This document shows, piece after piece, positions 61,020 through 64,000 of a stretch of DNA of 64,000 nt (the stretch's first letter is position 1; each line of letters begins with the position of its first letter). The notes beneath the pieces were generated by a model, which ran no database searches, had not been told where the DNA came from, and saw only the letters and a program-made list of their open reading frames with translations. Source of the DNA: Okapia johnstoni (taxonomy: Eukaryota; Chordata; Mammalia; Artiodactyla; Giraffidae). The translations under genes were made by a program, and so were the position numbers. Location: NCBI GenBank assembly GCA_024291935.2, contig JAGTYA010000024.1, positions 3,286,001 to 3,350,000 on the forward strand, given 5' to 3'.

Positions 61020-61370
61020 CCCGCCGAGGCACACACAGCCACTCACACAAACACAAAGTAGCCACTCTCTCATGTACATACACTCAGTCACACACCCAGT
61101 CACAGCCAGTCACCAACCCAACCTCAAGGACAGACAGGCACACACCCAGAAAGTCTCAGAAAGTCATCAAGAGTCACCAAGCCTCTCTCTCTCACCCTCA
61201 ATACACACTGCCAAACAAAGATGCAGACTCACACAACTACAAAAGTACACACCTGGTCACACACACACGTATACACAGAGTCACAAAGTCTCTCTCACAC
61301 ACAGACAGATTCAGAGCAATACACAGTCACACACAGAGAGAAACAGACACACACAGTTGCACACAGGCCC
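61020..61370. repeat. Degenerate CACAGTCA-type tandem repeat
   Basis: About 350 bp built from varied copies of cacacagtca and cagtcacaca. The plus strand has almost no G-rich parts, and the reading frames are full of T-H-S and T-Q-S. An old, diverged minisatellite. Confidence 0.75.
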
Positions 61371-63000
61371 CTGGAGATACAGAACAATGGGCGCATTGTC
61401 TGGGCTGGCAGCAGCTGGGGAGAAAGGAGCCGCAGTGTGGATGGAGGGGGCTGTGGGGGCTGCTGTACCACCCCCACTCACCCCCGCAGCATCCAGGCCT
61501 CTTCCCCCTTCCAGAATGACTGAATTCAGCTGGGACCTGGATTTGCTGAGGGACTCAGCTCTCAGGTGCCCCCTCCCCAGCCTCCTTCCATATCTGGTGG
61601 GGGATGCAGGGGCTCCCTTGTGGACCAGCCTCCCTCTGGGGCTCTGGGGACTCAGGATCCTTTAGCCCCTGGTGGCTCCCCTCTCCTCCTGGGATCATCC
61701 TGACGATGTGCCGCTCATCCCCAGCAGAGCCTGGAAACCGGGAGCCTTGGGATCTTAACCTCTGACTCCAACCCCTCCAGGACTCACACACCCTTCATCT
61801 GAGCCCTGCCAGCCGGAGCTGGCAGCGCCTGGCAGCATTGTGGATTCCCTATTGTGGTCAAGACAGAAATGCGGGTCACGATGTCCATCCCTTACTGGCA
61901 GGGGTGGAGAAGTCATTGCCCTGTCAGTGAGTTGCTGTAGGGCATGATGCACCTTCCCGTCCCAAGAGCTGGCTCTTCTTGCCTCCCACTCTGACCAGGC
62001 AGCCCCAGATCTCAAGAGAGACTGCTTCAGGGACTTTCCTTATAGCCCACAGCCCCTTTTTACAGGTCTCTCCAAACTCTGTCTTACCCTCAGTTACTGG
62101 TATCTGCTGTGTACCCTTGGACATGTCATTTTCCCTTTCTGAATCTGTGTCCACTCTGAAAAACAGGGCGTTAATGAAGCCTAGAGTATTCTGTAGTCTC
62201 TGAGTAGGGGTGGGGGCGGAGGCTACAGGAGTGAGCGCTGCAGGTAGAAGTCATCTCAGCCCTGTCGTCAGATCTGTGGGAGTTCCTGATTTTTCAGGCC
62301 CTGGAGTGTCTCCACACCTCACAGCCTCAGGCCTCCCAAGAGACCTTACTCGTAGGAGGGAGGGAACAAGAGAGGGCTGTGCTGAGCTGTCTAGGACACA
62401 CAGCCTTGCTTTTGCAGCACTTGGCTTCCGCCAGCCTCCATCTCCTTCCTCCTGGGGGCTGAGCGCAGCAGCCGGACGCACACATCCGGGGCCAGCCAGG
62501 ACTCTGGGGTTCCCCCTGGCCTGGACTAGTGGCAGGAGGCTCCAGCTGAAGTTTCCAGCCACCTCCACTTGGCCCCTGTCTCCAGGCTCCCCCACTCAGG
62601 CAGGGCTGAAGGCTGGACTGGGCAGCTTGGGGGCTGGCCTCAAGGGACCATCCAAGGCCCCTCCTCCTGAGGAACTGGAGTGTTTTGAGGGTTGTTGAGC
62701 CCTCTCCTGGGCTTCCTTTGCTGTCTTGGGGGGAACCCTGATGTAGGGGAGCGGATGTGACCGGGGAGTGCTGAAGTCAGACAGGTTGTGTCCAGGTCTC
62801 TGAGCCTCAGGCTCCTCAGCTTTCTAATGAGGATGGAGATACCCGCTAAGATACCTCAGGTAGGAATTTGTCATGGGTCTGAGAGAAGATGGACCAAAGG
62901 TGAGTTTGTCTGTGGGGGCTTAGTGTGACTGGTCACTGAGGGACTGACAGGAAGAATGAGGGACGACCTCACCAGACTCACCAGACTAACCCTGCGGCGG
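61371..63000. other. Upstream region of MARCKSL1, no gene recognised
   Basis: GC content climbs toward the right. 62780-62870 looks MIR-like (gtgtccaggtctctgagcct). Several long open frames here have no protein or splice support. Confidence 0.4.
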
Positions 63001-63419
63001 AGCAGACCTCCCAGGCTGGTGGGGCAGGCAGGCACTTGGGCGGGACCTCGGACCCATCTCCAGGCCTGAGGGGGCACAGAACCCAGCTAGAGCCCTGCGG
63101 CTGCCATGACCACATTCTCTGGAGCCCGCCGGCTGACGAGTCTGGGCATGTGAGTCCTTCGACCGGTTCTAGGGGGAGACTGACAGGGGTTGCCAATGAG
63201 GGACCAAGGCGATGGGGGCCACTCCAGGAGCTAGGGCCTCCACCCTGAAAGGTGGGCGGTGAGAGGAGAGGATGACTGCTCCCTTCTCTTTCCTCTAGGA
63301 GCACCCTCTCTGCCCAGCTCGCGTAGGGACCCGCCTCTCTCCTTCCCGCCCTGGACCCCACCTGCCCCCGGGAGCCGAGTGGGTTGGGGGACCAGACCGC
63401 CAGCGTCGCCCACCGTTCA

Positions 63420-63743
63420 AGTGGGGCCCGCGGCCTGGGTCCGCCTCCGCCCCTCGATTGGGCGCTCATTTAAATGTCCGGCCCCGCCCCGAGCTCCGGG
63501 CGCATATATATAGGAGGCTCGGCGGGCGGCAGGCGGCATTCTGGCGCGGAGCGGAGCGGAGCGGTGGTGGGCGCAGCTAGCGGGTCGGGCGCGGAGCGGG
63601 GGTGCAGCTTGGTTTCCCCCCGACACCCCTCCCCCTCAGACGCGAGCCCCACCCCTCCGCCGGCCAGGCCCACCCGACCGAACTATCCCCTGCGGCGCGA
63701 GCCCGGGGCGGCTCCGGGCGCCCCCCCAGCAGAACCCCCCACC
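63420..63743 (+). promoter_or_regulatory. MARCKSL1: MARCKSL1 promoter and 5' UTR
   Basis: Inverted CCAAT box (attgg, 63457-63461), GC boxes (gccccgcccc, 63481-63490) and a clear TATA element (tatatata, 63505-63512) in a strong CpG island. The expected start is about 63535-63540, giving a 5' UTR of about 205 nt. A short tandem gcgga repeat lies at 63545-63562. TATA plus CpG island is a somewhat unusual mix. Confidence 0.8.
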
Positions 63744-63832
63744 ATGGGCAGCCAGAGCTCCAAGGCTCCCCGGGGCGACGTGACCGCCGAGGAGGCAGCA
63801 GGCGCTTCCCCCCCGCCAAGGTCAACGGACAG
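63744..63832 (+). CDS. MARCKSL1: MARCKS-like 1, first coding exon (partial gene, apparent frameshift)
   Basis: ATG in an accatgg context, then MGSQSSKAPRGDVTAEEAAGAS. The glycine at position 2 and the following SQSSK fit N-terminal myristoylation, which tethers MARCKS-family proteins to membranes. The family binds actin, calmodulin and PIP2 through a later basic effector domain, which lies outside the window. The exon ends at a good donor (ggacag|gtgggt). Read straight through, the frame after a seven-C run (63808-63814) is shifted. The expected ending AKVNGQ is present only in another frame. The exon is 89 nt here, and 87 or 90 would keep the frame. A base-call error in the C run is the simplest explanation. 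Confidence 0.9.
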
Positions 63833-64000
63833 GTGGGTGCGCTCGGCACGGCCCGACCTGGCCCCCTTCTTTCGTACCTTGCCCCCCTCTAGGGCCCCTG
63901 TCCGGGGCCGCGCGCGCTTTGTCCGGCCCGGGACACGCGGCGCCCCCTCCCCCGCCCGCTCCCTTTGTTCTCCGCGCCGCAGCCCCCGCGGGCGAAGCGA
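63833..64000 (+). other. MARCKSL1: MARCKSL1 intron 1, start only
   Basis: GC-rich intron sequence after the gtgggt donor. The window ends before exon 2. Confidence 0.85.

Noticed and set aside
60893..61665. Histidine, threonine and serine rich frames of about 200 codons
   Set aside because: Translation of the degenerate CACAGTCA tandem repeat; several frames give similar patterns.
62210..62698. 162-codon plus-strand frame upstream of MARCKSL1
   Set aside because: Begins and ends without promoter or splice support, no known domain, and GC-rich context.

Overview
This is mammalian genomic DNA, almost certainly from a bovid ruminant. It carries BovB (RTE) LINE copies, BovB-tailed tRNA-Glu SINEs (Bov-tA class), CHR-type tRNA-Glu SINEs and a ruminant-style L1 3' end. 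These sit beside older mammalian L2, MIR and L1 debris. Genes are intron-containing with GT-AG borders. Cow, sheep, goat or another bovid cannot be told apart by eye.

Four genes are recognisable, in the order BSDC1 (+), TSSK3 (-), FAM229A (+), MARCKSL1 (+, cut by the right edge). This is the conserved block seen on human 1p35, in opposite orientation. Layout: (1) 1-15.7 kb is gene-free and repeat-dense, with a decayed endogenous retrovirus pol remnant broken up by BovB, Bov-tA and CHR insertions, a 2.3-kb reverse BovB copy, and L1 and L2 relics. (2) 15.7-16.8 kb is the CpG-rich promoter and first exons of BSDC1. (3) 16.4-39.5 kb is BSDC1: eleven coding exons all join in frame to 430 codons, followed by a 1.5-kb 3' UTR. 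(4) 40.1-41.7 kb is TSSK3, two coding exons encoding an intact testis-specific kinase, tail-to-tail with BSDC1. (5) 41.7-43.0 kb is a CpG island shared by the divergent TSSK3 and FAM229A starts, then the three exons of FAM229A. (6) 43.0-63.4 kb is intergenic: a BovB copy with target-site duplications and a long open RT frame, SINEs, L2 debris, an orphan CpG island near 51.7-52.1 kb, a (CA)n microsatellite and an RFX/CREB-like site cluster near 47.5 kb. (7) 63.4-64.0 kb is the TATA-containing CpG-island promoter and first exon of MARCKSL1, with an apparent frameshift in a C run.

The genes do not form one pathway. They are conserved neighbours with unrelated roles: a BSD-domain protein, a spermatid kinase, a small protein of unknown function and a myristoylated MARCKS-like actin regulator. 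I see no operon-like, CRISPR or novel multi-gene system. The points most worth checking are the MARCKSL1 C-run frameshift, the X1/X2-like regulatory cluster, the orphan CpG island, and the overlapping or divergent transcript arrangement around TSSK3.
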